Part shown: in pieces, positions 6,990-14,579 of the stretch
Numbering within the stretch: position 1 is the stretch's first letter
Layout of the letters: each line of letters opens with the position of its first letter
DNA from: Oscillospiraceae bacterium
Lineage (GTDB): Bacteria > Bacillota > Clostridia > Oscillospirales > Ruminococcaceae
Direction of reading: 5' to 3'
Length of the DNA stretch: 42,545 nt
Assembly (NCBI GenBank): GCA_900768105.1
Contig: CAAGBQ010000109.1
Coordinates: 1 to 42,545 of the forward strand
Position numbers and translations under genes: made by a program
The notes under the pieces: model-generated
Databases searched by the model: none
What the model was told of the DNA's origin: nothing
What the model saw: only the letters and a program-made list of their open reading frames with translations

Positions 6990-7988
6990 ATGCTTAATTC
7001 CGACAGAACCCTTTCTCAAAAAAATCTGCACGATGATTTGGAGGACAGCATTTTTCGCGGGATAATGGCAGAATATTGCGAAAACGAAAGCGCAAAGCTG
7101 CTTTGCGAAGCCGATTCCGCAGCCGCTCCGAAAAATCCATCGTATATAAACCGCCTTTTTGCCAAATTCCGCCGCGGCAAAAATTTTTCCGCAGCTTTTC
7201 ACATAGCAAAAAGGATAACCGACCGCGTTGCGCTGCTTGTGCTTGCCGCGGTAATAGTTTTTGCGGGCGCGGTAACTGCCTCTGCGGATGTGCGCAGCTC
7301 CCTTGCGGAATTTACAAGCAGGTGGAGCAAATTTGAAAATATATCCGAAAATAAATTTGATTTGAACGGAGAAGATGTAAAAAGCTTTACCGTAAACTAT
7401 GCCACCGGTTGGAACTTCGATTCCGGCGAATATAAAAAAATCCGCCACGAAAGCAAAATTTTCGGCGGTACCGTTTATCTTCCGTCAAGCCGCTATTTCG
7501 TAAATTATACCTATGGCACAGACAGCTACCCCGCGGCAATATGCAACGACAATACCTATACCGTTTCGTATGACGATTCCGCGGCGCCGATAAAAGGCAT
7601 TATCACCTCCGACGAAAACGGCGACGCCGTATTTTATCCCTACTACAATAAAAACGGCGATAATTTGTTTATGGTGTGCAAACGCGACGAGGATGCCGAA
7701 AACGAGTTTAAGAAAAACCTGTACCTTGCGCTGCCGAACGGCGAAAAGGTAAAGGTTCAGCCGTTCCGTGTAAATCTTCATTATTTTGACGATGACAGCG
7801 GCTATGCAAAAGACCCTGTTGTAAGCGACTTTTCGGCAAGCGGCTCCGATTATCTTGAAGTGGAAATAAAGCTTCAGGATCTTACCGTTTGGCCGTTTTG
7901 CGACGGCGAAGGCGAGGAAATTTGGGGAACAAGGGCTTCCGCTTTCTTTAAAGACCTTGAAAGCGTAACCGTAACAAAGGAATACTGA
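6990..7988 (+). CDS. Single-pass membrane protein, probable anti-sigma factor
   Basis: A 332-residue protein with a cytosolic N-terminus (1-72), one membrane helix (about 74-93, LLVLAAVIVFAGAVTASA) and a large extracytoplasmic domain rich in Tyr, Ser and Asp. Topology and position directly behind an ECF sigma gene suggest that the N-terminal part holds the sigma factor and the outer part senses an envelope signal. I see no zinc-type HxxxCxxC anti-sigma motif, so the assignment rests on context. The ATG at 6990 is chosen because AAGGAG (6973-6978) overlaps the alternative GTG at 6978. A hairpin with converging genes follows the stop. Confidence 0.7.
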   Translation: MLNSDRTLSQKNLHDDLEDSIFRGIMAEYCENESAKLLCEADSAAAPKNPSYINRLFAKFRRGKNFSAAFHIAKRITDRVALLVLAAVIVFAGAVTASADVRSSLAEFTSRWSKFENISENKFDLNGEDVKSFTVNYATGWNFDSGEYKKIRHESKIFGGTVYLPSSRYFVNYTYGTDSYPAAICNDNTYTVSYDDSAAPIKGIITSDENGDAVFYPYYNKNGDNLFMVCKRDEDAENEFKKNLYLALPNGEKVKVQPFRVNLHYFDDDSGYAKDPVVSDFSASGSDYLEVEIKLQDLTVWPFCDGEGEEIWGTRASAFFKDLESVTVTKEY

Positions 7989-8006
7989 TTCCGCATTTCT
8001 GCGAAC

Positions 8007-8040
8007 AAAAAGCCGCCCCTGCATACAAGCAGGGGCGGCC
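8007..8040 (-). terminator. Terminator between convergent genes
   Basis: A perfect 11-bp GC stem (8012-8022 with 8029-8039, 6-base loop) is followed on the minus strand by five T residues. It serves the phosphoesterase gene ending at 8054 and may also stop the sigma operon. Confidence 0.85.
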
Positions 8041-8053
8041 TTCGTATAATCCG

Positions 8054-8533
8054 TTATATTTCCGCCGTGTACATAAAAATTCCGCTTTCGGTAAAATCAA
8101 TCACGCCATAGGTCGGCGCGCCGCTGCGCGGGCGTGAACAGCTTCCCGGATTCATAATGTACAAATCCTCCTCACGCTCCACAAGCGGAATATGCGTGTG
8201 GCCGAAAAGCAGAATATCCGCAGCGTGCTTTTGCGCCTCCGCAATTACCCTTTCCGTACCGCCTTTTACACCGTAAAGCGAACCGTGGGTAAAAAAAATC
8301 CGCTTTCCGCAAAAATCCGCAAGGTCATAATCCGGCGCGTCGCTGTCCCAATCGCAGTTGCCCCGCACAAAAAGAATTTTCTTTTCGCCGTACACAAAAC
8401 GCAGATATTCAAGCTCGCGTTCTCCGTCGCCAAGGTGGATAAAAAGCTCGGCATTGTCGCGGTGGCGCTCCATAATGCGCTCCAAAACATCATAATCACC
8501 GTGACTGTCCGAAAAAACAACCGCACGCGGCAC
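8054..8533 (-). CDS. YfcE/MJ0936-type metallophosphoesterase
   Basis: A 159-residue calcineurin-like phosphoesterase. The metal-binding motifs are in order: FSDSHGD near the start, HLGDGE, VRGNCDWD (GNCD for the usual GNCD/GNHE), FTHGSLYG and FGHTHIP. Family members are small cytosolic phosphodiesterases acting on model substrates; the true substrate is unknown. I place the start at the GTG at 8533: AAAGGAGGT lies eight bases before it, the length then matches the family, and the next 31 codons upstream have no homology. The frame stays open to an ATG at 8626, which gives a 190-residue product with a non-conserved extension and is therefore the less likely start. Confidence 0.9.
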   Translation of the reverse strand: MPRAVVFSDSHGDYDVLERIMERHRDNAELFIHLGDGERELEYLRFVYGEKKILFVRGNCDWDSDAPDYDLADFCGKRIFFTHGSLYGVKGGTERVIAEAQKHAADILLFGHTHIPLVEREEDLYIMNPGSCSRPRSGAPTYGVIDFTESGIFMYTAEI

Positions 8534-8653
8534 CGCGCCGCACCTCCTTTCGGGAATATCGGAAAAATCCGCTTCATATGAATTATTATATTCCGTTTTT
8601 GTCTTTTGCACAAGGCGGAAACGCATTTTTATCTATGAAAGGCGGAATTTTTT

Positions 8654-8890
8654 ATGAATATCAACCTCACTCCGCAGCAGCAACAGGCGCTGATTAACGC
8701 CGCGAGCCAAAAGCTCGGCGTAAGCCGCGAACAAATCGTTGCCATGCTTCAAAGCGGCAAGGTAGAAGGCCTTGCAAGCAAGGCAGGCTTTCCCATTCAG
8801 CAGTATATGAACAACCCCGCCGCAATCGAGCGTTTGCTTTCCGACCCTGCTGCGCAGGCGGCGATAAAAAAGCTGATGGGAGGCGGCTGA
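8654..8890 (+). CDS. Small conserved-looking protein, function unknown
   Basis: A 78-residue, soluble, largely helical protein. It is rich in Gln and Ala at the start (LTPQQQQALINAASQKLG) and ends in KKLMGGG. I do not recognise a family with certainty. A weak AAAGGCGG precedes the ATG. The next gene starts one base after the stop, and a third follows, so three short Gln/Pro-rich proteins form one operon. The segment LLSDPAAQAAIKKLMG resembles NPQAQDSIRQLMG in the next protein, which suggests the two are related or interact. Confidence 0.7.
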   Translation: MNINLTPQQQQALINAASQKLGVSREQIVAMLQSGKVEGLASKAGFPIQQYMNNPAAIERLLSDPAAQAAIKKLMGGG

Positions 8891-8891
8891 T

Positions 8892-9320
8892 ATGCCGGAT
8901 TTAAGCGAGCAGCTTTCCTCCATACTTCAAAACCCTCAAGCGCAGGACAGCATCCGCCAGCTTATGGGAATGTTGCAGCAGCCGGCGCAAAATTCCCAAT
9001 CGCCGCCGCAATGCGGGCCTGCACCGCCTCCGCCGCCGCAAAGCGCGCCGCCGTTCGACCTTTCTGCGCTGCTCGGCGGGCTTAATCAGCCGCCTCCGCC
9101 GCAGAATCCGGAACCGCCGCCGGGCCTTGATATAAACACGCTGCTTAAAATTCAGCAGATTTTTTCCAAAATGAATTGCGACGACAAAAACATCTGCCTT
9201 ATCCGGGCGCTTCGCCCATATTTGAAGGACCCGAAGAAGGCGGACGATGCAATAAATATTCTCCGGCTTTTAAGCGTGCTGCCCGCCCTGCGGGATTGCG
9301 GCATTTTTGGGAGGGGGTAG
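8892..9320 (+). CDS. Proline-rich small protein, function unknown
   Basis: A 142-residue protein. The N-terminal helix (residues 1-35) resembles the C-terminus of the preceding protein. It is followed by a Pro/Gln low-complexity linker (about 36-90, runs of five or six prolines) and a helical C-terminal domain (about 95-142) with MNCDDKNICLIRALRPYL and ALRDCGIFG. There is no signal peptide. It lies in the middle of a three-gene operon, and coupling to the preceding gene is tight (one base between stop and start). Confidence 0.7.
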   Translation: MPDLSEQLSSILQNPQAQDSIRQLMGMLQQPAQNSQSPPQCGPAPPPPPQSAPPFDLSALLGGLNQPPPPQNPEPPPGLDINTLLKIQQIFSKMNCDDKNICLIRALRPYLKDPKKADDAINILRLLSVLPALRDCGIFGRG

Positions 9321-9323
9321 CTT

Positions 9324-9779
9324 TTGAAATGGTACCACAACGATTATTCACAGGAGGCGCTTGAGGAAATGCAAAAAGAAGCCGAAAAGCGCGTTCAGGA
9401 AAGCCGCGAACGGGCGCGGCTCCTTTCCGGAGCCGCTTTTCCGCAGGCCGCGCAGGCGGCTCCGCCGCAGGCAAAGCCGCCGGAAAATCACTCTCCGCCG
9501 CAAAACAGGCAGCAGCAAGGCTCCGGCGGCTTTGCCCCGCAGCAATGCCCGCCGCTTTTTCAGCAGCTTTTTTCTCCGCCGAACCAACAGCCGTGCCCGC
9601 CGCAGCAGTGCAATGCGCCGCAATGCGCGCCGCCTATGCAAAATCCATTTTCCGCACTTTCGGAAATGCTCGGCGGCTTCGGCGGCGATAAGCTTATTAT
9701 CCTCGGGGTGCTTTGGCTTCTTTGGAACGAGCACGCCGATGCAAAGCTGCTCCTCGCGCTTGTATATATTATGTTATAG
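9324..9779 (+). CDS. Pro/Gln-rich protein with hydrophobic C-terminus
   Basis: A 151-residue protein. It starts at a TTG codon, supported by GGAGGGGG six bases upstream and only three bases after the preceding stop. The N-terminus (1-35, KWYHNDYSQEALEEMQKEA) is a charged helix. A long Pro/Gln/Cys low-complexity part follows (about 45-110). The C-terminal 35 residues (GGDKLIILGVLWLLWNEH) form a hydrophobic segment of a type I recall from many short clostridial proteins. The product could sit at a membrane or a spore surface, but this is only inference. The GC-rich repeats in the linker make it prone to slippage. Confidence 0.7.
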   Translation: MKWYHNDYSQEALEEMQKEAEKRVQESRERARLLSGAAFPQAAQAAPPQAKPPENHSPPQNRQQQGSGGFAPQQCPPLFQQLFSPPNQQPCPPQQCNAPQCAPPMQNPFSALSEMLGGFGGDKLIILGVLWLLWNEHADAKLLLALVYIML

Positions 9780-9785
9780 CAAAAA

Positions 9786-9823
9786 AAGAATTTGGCGCTC
9801 ATTTCGGCGCCAAATTCTTTTCG
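9786..9823. terminator. Terminator of the three-gene operon
   Basis: A 13-bp stem (9786-9798 with 9807-9819, 8-base loop) is followed by TTTTCG on the plus strand. A-rich sequence on the other side gives T residues on the minus strand too, so it can act in both directions. Confidence 0.85.
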
Positions 9824-9832
9824 TCAAACCGG

Positions 9833-9872
9833 AAGGGGAGCGCCGTGCTCAAGCGAGCACGGCGCTCCCCTT
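9833..9872. repeat. GTGCTC-core hairpin, copy 1
   Basis: A perfect 18-bp stem (9833-9850 with 9855-9872) has the inner part CGTGCTC/GAGCACG and the loop AAGC. It stands directly behind another terminator, between convergent genes. The outer stem (AAGGGGAGCGC) is unlike the other copies, while the core is shared with those at 11441, 16831, 20121 and 39732. Confidence 0.8.
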
Positions 9873-9884
9873 CTCTGCCTATCC

Positions 9885-10601
9885 CTAAAAGAAAAACGGA
9901 TTTAAAATGCTTTCTTTTCCGAAAAGCAAGGCTGCACCGCGATACATTGCTTTTGCATGGATTCGGTCATGCCACACAAAACGACGCAGCACCTTGCGCA
10001 GGCTCCACTCTTCATTATAGCTGCCCAAAAACACGCGGTTTTCAAGAAAATCCGGCTGCCGCTCCAGCTCCGCAAACGCTTTTTCCCGGCAGGAAAATAT
10101 ATCCGGACCGTTTTTCGCCAAAACGCCTATTTCTCCGAAATAATAGCTGTTCACATTCATTGTGTGAAGGTACATTTCCTCCGCAGTGTGCGGAATTTCG
10201 CCATAAAATGTGGCGCGCCGCGAAGAAAGCGCCGCGCTTTTATCGGGAATGGAATCGTATACTGCCTGAAAATCGCGGGCAGACTTCAGCGCAAGGGATT
10301 TTCCCCGTTCATATTCTTCAAAGGAAAGCGGCGCACGCTCTGCTTCAAAGATTATATCGGAATCCGCATCTTCTATATTAAGTGCGCTTTTCTTTTTGAG
10401 CACGGCTGCAATCTCGCATCCGTGCTCAAAATCCTCATCCGGTTCTCTGCCGTTTTTCCAATGCTCAAAGCGCGAAGCCTCCGCCGGAAGCTTCGCAAAA
10501 GCTTCCTCCGCGGTTTTTCCCCGTGCAAAAGCACCCGGCAGATTTTGCAGATAAACAAGGCATCCCTTTTCATTACATTCAATAACCGCTTCCAATTTCA
10601 T
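9885..10601 (-). CDS. HicB-like antitoxin domain fused to a DinB-like domain
   Basis: A 238-residue protein. Residues 1-50 resemble the HicB antitoxin fold: KLEAVIECNEKGCLVYLQ, then LPGAFARGKTAEEAFAKL. Residues about 120-238 look like a DinB/YfiT four-helix metal-binding domain, with histidines in EEMYLHTMNV and in the FVWHDRIHAK motif (HxxxH), the usual three-His site. The N-terminal part lacks a C-terminal DNA-binding domain and there is no HicA toxin beside it, so it is not a classic toxin-antitoxin unit. HicB-like N-termini on DinB proteins may bind a small ligand or partner. A Shine-Dalgarno-like GGGG precedes the ATG. It is monocistronic and converges with the gene cluster to its left. 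Confidence 0.75.
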   Translation of the reverse strand: MKLEAVIECNEKGCLVYLQNLPGAFARGKTAEEAFAKLPAEASRFEHWKNGREPDEDFEHGCEIAAVLKKKSALNIEDADSDIIFEAERAPLSFEEYERGKSLALKSARDFQAVYDSIPDKSAALSSRRATFYGEIPHTAEEMYLHTMNVNSYYFGEIGVLAKNGPDIFSCREKAFAELERQPDFLENRVFLGSYNEEWSLRKVLRRFVWHDRIHAKAMYRGAALLFGKESILNPFFF

Positions 10602-10694
10602 GCTTTTGCCCCCCCTTTTCTGTTTATTTATTATACCATCACGACGCCGGTTTTTAAAGCTTTTTTAAATTCTTTTAAGTTTCGTTAAGTTTTA

Positions 10695-10723
10695 TTGACA
10701 GCAAAAGCTGCCGCGCCTATAAT
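10695..10723 (+). promoter_or_regulatory. Promoter of the PAP2 gene
   Basis: A perfect TTGACA (10695-10700), a 17-base spacer and a perfect TATAAT (10718-10723) lie 43 bases before the ATG. Confidence 0.88.
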
Positions 10724-10766
10724 AGCAATAGCGAAAAGCAGCCCTTATTATGGAGGATTTTTAAAA

Positions 10767-11423
10767 ATGAAAGACAATTCAAAAACAAAATTCACTTGGG
10801 CGGGAATTTGCTTTGCGCTTTTTTGCGCACTTATTCTCGCAATAAAATTTATTGATGTCCGCGCAATCGGTCCGGAGGGTTCCTCCGTCGGCCTTTCCGC
10901 CATAAACAAAGCGGTACACAGCCTCTTCGGAGTAAACCTTGTGTGGTACACAATAACGGATTACCTCGGCCTTGCCGCCATTGCCATTGCCGCCTGCTTT
11001 GCAATTTTGGGCTTATACCAGCTTATCACCCGCAAAAGCCTTAAAAAGGTCGACGCGGATATATATGCTCTTGCGGGCTGCTACATTGCCGCAATGCTCG
11101 TTTATTTTATTTTTGAGCACATAATTATAAGCTACCGCCCGATTGACCTCGGCGCAGGGCTTGAAGCCTCTTTTCCGTCCTCTCATACGGTGCTTTCTCT
11201 TTGCATAACCTGCACCGCTATTGAACAGCTTTCCCGCCGCATAAAGAATGTTCCGCTTTGCATCGCGCTTTGCGCGGGCTGCGGCGCGCTCGGTACGGTT
11301 ATTGTGGTTGGGCGCGTTATTTCCGGCGTGCACTGGTTTACAGATATTCTCGGCGGCGTGCTCATTTCTGCCGCAATCGTGCTGCTTTACCTTGGAATTT
11401 GCGAAAAGCTGCGCAAAAAATAA
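10767..11423 (+). CDS. PAP2 family membrane phosphatase
   Basis: A 218-residue integral membrane protein with about six hydrophobic segments. The phosphatidic acid phosphatase signature is present: YRPIDLGAG for the first motif, ASFPSSHT for PSGH (Gly changed to Ser, which occurs in the family), and GRVISGVHWFTDI for SRxxxxxHxxxD, with Gly-Arg for Ser-Arg. Likely substrates are undecaprenyl diphosphate or phosphatidyl lipids, with the active site facing outside. The ATG at 10767 follows GGAGGA at 10752-10757, and the promoter at 10695 fits it. The reading frame stays open further upstream, but that part covers the promoter. The hairpin at 11441 ends the transcript. Confidence 0.92.
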   Translation: MKDNSKTKFTWAGICFALFCALILAIKFIDVRAIGPEGSSVGLSAINKAVHSLFGVNLVWYTITDYLGLAAIAIAACFAILGLYQLITRKSLKKVDADIYALAGCYIAAMLVYFIFEHIIISYRPIDLGAGLEASFPSSHTVLSLCITCTAIEQLSRRIKNVPLCIALCAGCGALGTVIVVGRVISGVHWFTDILGGVLISAAIVLLYLGICEKLRKK

Positions 11424-11440
11424 TTCCCTGCCGAATACAC

Positions 11441-11477
11441 AAAGCCCTCCGTGCTCAAAACGAGCACGGAGGGCTTT
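11441..11477. terminator. GTGCTC-core hairpin, copy 2 (terminator)
   Basis: A perfect 16-bp stem (11441-11456 with 11462-11477, loop AAAAC) is followed by GCTTTTTGG on the plus strand. It ends the PAP2 transcript and, in the other direction, lies behind the surface protein gene that ends at 11567. Confidence 0.88.
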
Positions 11478-11566
11478 GCTTTTTGGCACAAATTATAGGG
11501 AAGTGAGTTTTTAAACTTTTTTTGACTGTTTTTTTATATAAAGCGCAGCCGCCGCTTATTTTTTAA

Positions 11567-14056
11567 TTATTCGCCGAATACTTCCGCACCGGTATTGGGG
11601 TTCTGCTCGCCCTTTTCGCCCGCCGCAACGCTTGCGCCGATATGAATGGTGCCTGCGCCGCCGGTAATTTCGTCATATCTTTCTATTGCTGCAAGAAGTA
11701 CATCATAGTTGCTTACAAGTTCCTTCTGTGCATCGGTAAGCTTGTTGTATGCAACGCGAGCGGTTGCAATGGCGTCCTTGCTTGTAAGCTTTACATCGCC
11801 GATAGCGTCAATAAGCTTTTCAACAGCCTCTGCGGCGGGTCTGTTTTCCTCATATGCTGCGTTCGCAACAGGGATAGAAAGTCCGTCAATGCGGCTGAGA
11901 ATCATTGTTGAAGTAGGAGCATTGAAGTTGCGGTCAAGACCGGTTGCGTATGTAATTCCTCTGTGATAACCGGGTTTGAATGTACCCCAGCCGCCCATCT
12001 TGATTGCGCCTTTAACAAGGGAATAGCTGTCGTTTTCCCAATCGGCGGGAACGGTTATCTCGATAAGCTGACGAACGGGGTTTCCGCTGAAGTCGTAAAC
12101 GCCCCAGATGCTGCCCGGATTGGAGCGGAATGTTGTTTCATTCTCTGCTTTATAATAGATAGACGCGTTGAAGTTATAAGCACCGGAAAGCTTTTCAATG
12201 GGGTTAATAAGGTTTGTAAACTGGATCTTTACCTTTTCGCCCGCTTTGGGTCTGTTGGTGTAGAAGTTAACCTCGTTGCCTTCGCTGTCGTACATCTTAT
12301 AGCTTACTTCTCTTGCGGTAATCACCTGATAGGTTGCCTTGCCGTCCTTTTCAACCTTGATGATATGACGGCCGGTGGTAAGTCCGCTTACGGTAACTTC
12401 ACCGTTTTTATCGGTGGAAACACCTGCGGTAGTAAAGCCTTTATAAGTAAGGGATTTGCCGACTACGGCGCGGTCAATGCTTACTTTGCTGCCCGCTTCG
12501 GGAGTAAAGGTATAGGTTGCGCCCTTGCTGCCCATATAGAAGAGAATATCGTGCTCGGCATCGACTACGCTTTCTGCAGCGTCGATTCTGTCGAGTGTCA
12601 TATTGGTTTCAACAGAAGAACCGTCCGCTCCGACGCTTACTACAAATACGCCGGTGCATTCCGGCCAAATTGCGGAAAATTCCTTGCTGGCAGTGCTGCT
12701 CATTCCCTGTTTATGAGTCATTGCATCATATGTAACAAGAACAACCGCGGTGCCCGCTTTATTCGCAACCATATTTGCAACGGAGCTGTTGTTTTCATCC
12801 GGAGTGATGCTTACAACATCGCTGGGGTTGCCATAAAAATCAACTACCTGATAATGCATATCGGGAAGTGCAACCTGTGCATTAGAAATGCTTTCTATTG
12901 CCATCCAGTTACGGAACACATTAAGCTCAAAGGTTTCGCCGACGGACATATCCATATATCCTTTTCCGTTGATGTTAAGATATATATCGGCACGGTCGTA
13001 TACATTCTTCTCAAAGCGATATACGGTATTTTTGTTGAAGGAGGAATCTCCGATATGGAGATCCTCTGCGGTAACGATGATTTCCTTAGAGGCTTTCCAT
13101 TCTTCAAACTGCCAATAGGTTACGCCCTGCGGGTTTTGAACACGATAGAAAGTCTTTCCGCTTACGCTGTCCGGTACTTTGAAAACAGCGGTAACGCCGT
13201 TTTCGTCCTCGGTGCAGGACTGCATTTCAAAGAAATTATATATATAGTATGTTCCAAAGGCACCGGTGCTTATGGTGGAGCCTTTCGGTGCTTTTATGGT
13301 TATTTCAAGTACCTGCGGGATTTCTGCATAAACATCTATGTTGTTGTTGGTTGTATCGTTTCCGCTCTTTCTTACGGTAACGGACATTGCGGTTTCTGCC
13401 TTTTCTCCGAGAGGATTAAAGGTTACCGCGACTGTATCGCCGTCCATAAAGAGGCAGCTCTTTTTACGGGTACCCCAGTTATCGGCATCGCCTATTGTAA
13501 CTTCGCGCTTTGTGCCGTCCTTGCCGGTAATATCAAGGCTAAAGTCATAATCGGTACCGTATACCCAGCCGCTGTTGGTTGCATATATTCCGTAAACACG
13601 GCGGAAAGTAAAAGCGGTGTGGTCTGCGTCAACGGTGAATGCGATTCCGCCGTTCAGGTTTCCTTTTTCGTCATAGCCCTCTGCCCAATATTCGCCTTCG
13701 GGAAGAGTTACAACATATTTGAGTTGGTAGCCGTCTGCGGTGGTTCCAATTCCATCAAGCAAATCTGCGTCTCCCTTGACTTTTCCGTCATAGGAATACA
13801 CTTTAAGGCTTGCGATCTGTGCATTGTGGACGCCTTTAAGCTCAACTTCCACACCGCCTGCAAGCGGAACGGCGTCGTTTGCTTCGGTTTCGTGCTGTTC
13901 CGGCTCGGAAACCTGCTCTTCGTTTTCTTCAACAGGCTCGGAAACCTGCTGAAGCTCGTTCAGTTCGTTTGCTCCTGCTTCCTCGGCAAGCGCCAGAACG
14001 GGAAGCATTGAAAGTACCATCAATACTGCAAGCAGTAATGACACGATTTTTTTCAT
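11567..14056 (-). CDS. Large secreted protein with a truncated NPxTG sorting signal
   Basis: An 829-residue exported protein. The start is the ATG at 14056, preceded by AAGGAGA; a frame that opens 16 codons earlier has only Lys-rich sequence. Residues 1-25 are a signal peptide (MKKIVSLLLAVLMVLSML). A Glu-rich linker with repeats of VSEPVEENEEQ type follows. The body has several Ig/DUF-like beta domains with vertebrate-style names unknown to me. Near the C-terminus (about 745-805) there is a small helical module (AYNKLTDAQKELVSNYDVLL) found in many clostridial surface proteins. The protein then ends NPNTGAEVFGE and stops: no hydrophobic stretch and no basic tail. If sortase needs these, the product is secreted rather than anchored. 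A possible remnant of the tail lies after the stop. Confidence 0.88.
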   Translation of the reverse strand: MKKIVSLLLAVLMVLSMLPVLALAEEAGANELNELQQVSEPVEENEEQVSEPEQHETEANDAVPLAGGVEVELKGVHNAQIASLKVYSYDGKVKGDADLLDGIGTTADGYQLKYVVTLPEGEYWAEGYDEKGNLNGGIAFTVDADHTAFTFRRVYGIYATNSGWVYGTDYDFSLDITGKDGTKREVTIGDADNWGTRKKSCLFMDGDTVAVTFNPLGEKAETAMSVTVRKSGNDTTNNNIDVYAEIPQVLEITIKAPKGSTISTGAFGTYYIYNFFEMQSCTEDENGVTAVFKVPDSVSGKTFYRVQNPQGVTYWQFEEWKASKEIIVTAEDLHIGDSSFNKNTVYRFEKNVYDRADIYLNINGKGYMDMSVGETFELNVFRNWMAIESISNAQVALPDMHYQVVDFYGNPSDVVSITPDENNSSVANMVANKAGTAVVLVTYDAMTHKQGMSSTASKEFSAIWPECTGVFVVSVGADGSSVETNMTLDRIDAAESVVDAEHDILFYMGSKGATYTFTPEAGSKVSIDRAVVGKSLTYKGFTTAGVSTDKNGEVTVSGLTTGRHIIKVEKDGKATYQVITAREVSYKMYDSEGNEVNFYTNRPKAGEKVKIQFTNLINPIEKLSGAYNFNASIYYKAENETTFRSNPGSIWGVYDFSGNPVRQLIEITVPADWENDSYSLVKGAIKMGGWGTFKPGYHRGITYATGLDRNFNAPTSTMILSRIDGLSIPVANAAYEENRPAAEAVEKLIDAIGDVKLTSKDAIATARVAYNKLTDAQKELVSNYDVLLAAIERYDEITGGAGTIHIGASVAAGEKGEQNPNTGAEVFGE

Positions 14057-14145
14057 GAAAAAAATCTCCTTCCGTTTCTTTTTCTTTTTATTTGCAAACA
14101 GCATTGCGCTGTAACTGCCTTTTTTTGCGCAGCAGCCATATAACC

Positions 14146-14194
14146 AAAAAGCCCCGCACCGGCAAGTTTTTCTTCCAACTTACCCGTGCGGGGC
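14146..14194 (-). terminator. Terminator at the 3' end of the structured RNA
   Basis: On the minus strand a 9-bp GC stem (14186-14194 with 14151-14159) encloses a second weaker stem, and five T residues follow (14150-14146). It sits 90 bases before the start of the surface protein gene, so it may be a factor-free terminator of a small RNA or an attenuator. Confidence 0.88.
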
Positions 14195-14492
14195 GCAAAA
14201 CCGGATTTTTTATGCCGGTTGCATAACACAAACAAAGTGCATCCCTCGTCCGAATAAGTCTTCCGACTATGCTTCACAGCTGTTCCCGCCTTCTCACATC
14301 GGGTTTTATCCCGATGCAATGGCATCTTTGGGCTTCGCTCTGCAATACGGCAAAGCAGCATACATTCGTTTTGTGTGCTGCAATGTGCGCTCGCTCACAC
14401 GGTATTACCATGCGGCTCTCTTTCCTGCGCGTTCCTTTAATAATTCTTTCGATAATATTTACTTTTCAAAAAAACAAACGATATATGTACTT
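14146..14492 (-). ncRNA. Candidate structured RNA (small RNA or cis-regulatory leader)
   Basis: A region of about 350 nt without coding potential lies between the PduL gene and the surface protein gene. On the minus strand it has a possible promoter (14499-14529) and ends in a strong terminator. In between are compact helices: a 5-bp hairpin at 14398-14412, a 7-bp hairpin at 14337-14356 (GCTTTGC/GCAGAGC), and a perfect 7-bp hairpin at 14297-14316 (CATCGGG/CCCGATG) that would compete with a 5-bp GATGC/GCATC pairing just 5' of it. A GTC-GGAA-GAC tetraloop stem and a GCAT/ATGC pairing follow near 14230-14270. It does not match the riboswitch cores I know (cobalamin, c-di-GMP, T-box, FMN, lysine, glycine). 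A raiA-type or other large clostridial RNA is possible, but I cannot confirm it. Confidence 0.6.
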
Positions 14493-14498
14493 ACTATA

Positions 14499-14529
14499 AT
14501 AGTATGCCACCATTCACAAGCCATGTCAA
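14499..14529 (-). promoter_or_regulatory. Possible promoter of the structured RNA
   Basis: TTGACA (14524-14529) is perfect and TACTAT (14499-14504) is a reasonable -10, but the spacer is 19 bases. Long spacers usually need an activator, for example of the MerR type. An alternative TATAGT -10 with a 15-base spacer overlaps it. Confidence 0.45.
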
Positions 14530-14579
14530 CGGTTTCGGTGAATTATGGCAAAAACGGACAAAGTTTTATAGCAAAAAAA

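Noticed and set aside
11963..14011. Frame of 682 codons on the plus strand opposite the second surface protein
   Set aside because: Same reason: antisense of a gene with signal peptide and conserved C-terminal module, no ribosome binding site, no recognisable motif.
14146..14492. Identification of the structured RNA as a cobalamin, c-di-GMP, T-box, FMN or lysine element
   Set aside because: None of the characteristic core strings of these classes is present on the minus strand; only a neutral structured-RNA call is supported.
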